Shown: piece by piece, positions 60,255 to 60,778 of the stretch | Layout of the letters: each line of letters starts with the position of its first letter | Numbering within the stretch: the first letter of the stretch is position 1 | Assembly: GCA_030693155.1 (NCBI GenBank) | Contig: JAUYBJ010000269.1 | Location: forward strand, 1-60,778 | DNA from: Methylococcales bacterium | Lineage (GTDB): Bacteria > Pseudomonadota > Gammaproteobacteria > Methylococcales > Methylomonadaceae | Length of the DNA: 60,778 nt | Direction: 5' to 3' | Notes under the pieces: model-generated | The model's database searches: none | What the model was told of the DNA's origin: nothing | What the model saw: the letters and a program-made list of their open reading frames with translations, nothing else | Position numbers and translations under genes: made by a program

Positions 60255-60737
60255 TTAGTCTCTAAAATTATCAAACTGCAATGGTATTTCCAGCTTTTCG
60301 TCGCGTAACATTTGTATCACTTCCTGTAAATCGTCACGTTTTTTGCCTGTAACACGTACTTTATCGCCTTGAATCGCGGCTTGCACTTTCAGTTTTTTGT
60401 CTTTGATTAGCTTAACGATTTTTTTGGCGGCGACAGATTCAATACCTTGTTTTAAGGTGATTTCCTGACGCATCAGTTTACCGCTGCCTTTGGCTTCACC
60501 GACTTCCATACAGGCAATGTCAATGCCACGGCGGCTGAGTTTTATACAGATAATGCTGAACATTTGTTGCAGTTGAAACGTCGATTCGGACACCATAATC
60601 AGCTTTTCATCTTTGAGTTCAAAGCTGGAATTTGTGCCTTTAAAATCAAAACGGGTATCGACTTCTTTACTGGCCTGATCAACAGCATTTTTAGCTTCGT
60701 GCATATCAAATTCGGAAATAATATCAAATGAGGGCAT
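60255..60737 (-). CDS. YajQ family nucleotide-binding protein
   Basis: The 160-residue protein starts MPSFDIISEFDMHEAKNAVD and continues with RFDFKGTNSSFELKDEKLIM, the family signature; the C-terminal half has KLIKDKKLKVQAAIQGDKVR and VTGKKRDDLQEVIQMLRDE. YajQ proteins bind nucleic acids or nucleotides, and in Xanthomonas a member binds cyclic di-GMP. The local role is unknown. Only 41 bases upstream are in the window. Confidence 0.93.
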   Translation of the reverse strand: MPSFDIISEFDMHEAKNAVDQASKEVDTRFDFKGTNSSFELKDEKLIMVSESTFQLQQMFSIICIKLSRRGIDIACMEVGEAKGSGKLMRQEITLKQGIESVAAKKIVKLIKDKKLKVQAAIQGDKVRVTGKKRDDLQEVIQMLRDEKLEIPLQFDNFRD

Positions 60738-60778
60738 AGCGATTCGTTAAAGTTAAATTAAAAGTAAAAATGTTGGTT

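Overview
The window looks like chromosomal DNA of a low-GC gammaproteobacterial (type I, Methylococcales-like) methanotroph. The basis is a complete calcium-type methanol dehydrogenase cluster (mxaFJGIR-(membrane gene)-SACKL, with mxaD and a divergent LuxR-type regulator gene upstream) lying beside gammaproteobacterial-style housekeeping blocks. This is inferred from gene content and order; no species is claimed.

Layout. (1) 1-11427: a transposase 5' end at the edge, mxaD, a probable mxaB regulator on the minus strand, then the mxa cluster. MxaF carries the Ala that marks Ca-dependent enzymes, two residues after the catalytic Asp. Hairpins between mxaF and mxaJ and between mxaI and mxaR share the same arm sequence and probably shape expression along the cluster. 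(2) 11478-15034: an orphan periplasmic binding protein, pyrF, a TauE/SafE-like membrane protein and a sigma-54 activator with no sensor domain. (3) 15100-22602, minus strand: lepA-lepB-DUF4845-rnc-era-pdxJ (recO and acpS missing) and nusB-thiL-pgpA. (4) 22780-35195: tRNA-Tyr, -Gly, -Thr and -Trp, then secE-nusG-rplKAJL-rpoBC, without the tuf gene that sits here in E. coli. A terminator follows nusG, an L10-leader-like region precedes rplJ, and an attenuator-like hairpin lies between rplL and rpoB. (5) 35230-53008: str, S10, spc and alpha operons as one unbroken block (rpsL to rplQ), including a 37-residue rpmJ, with recognisable promoters before rpsL and rpsM and an intrinsic terminator at the end. 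(6) 53122-54762: an AT-rich, eroded restriction-modification locus, in which a beginning of a methyltransferase and an end of a nuclease flank a two-gene module. (7) 54800-60189, minus strand: an O-methyltransferase and three complex-I-like antiporter subunits (L-M-M) with no other Nuo genes; the L-like subunit lacks its last transmembrane part. (8) 60255-60737: a YajQ-family protein.

How it works together: MxaF/MxaI oxidise methanol in the periplasm and pass electrons to cytochrome cL (MxaG), with MxaJ and MxaD helping. MxaR, S, A, C, K and L form the MoxR/von Willebrand-type maturation group thought to load calcium. Most of the rest is core translation, transcription and secretion machinery. 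The least explained parts are the hairpin family inside the mxa cluster, the module inside the broken restriction-modification locus, and the stand-alone L-M-M antiporter cluster.
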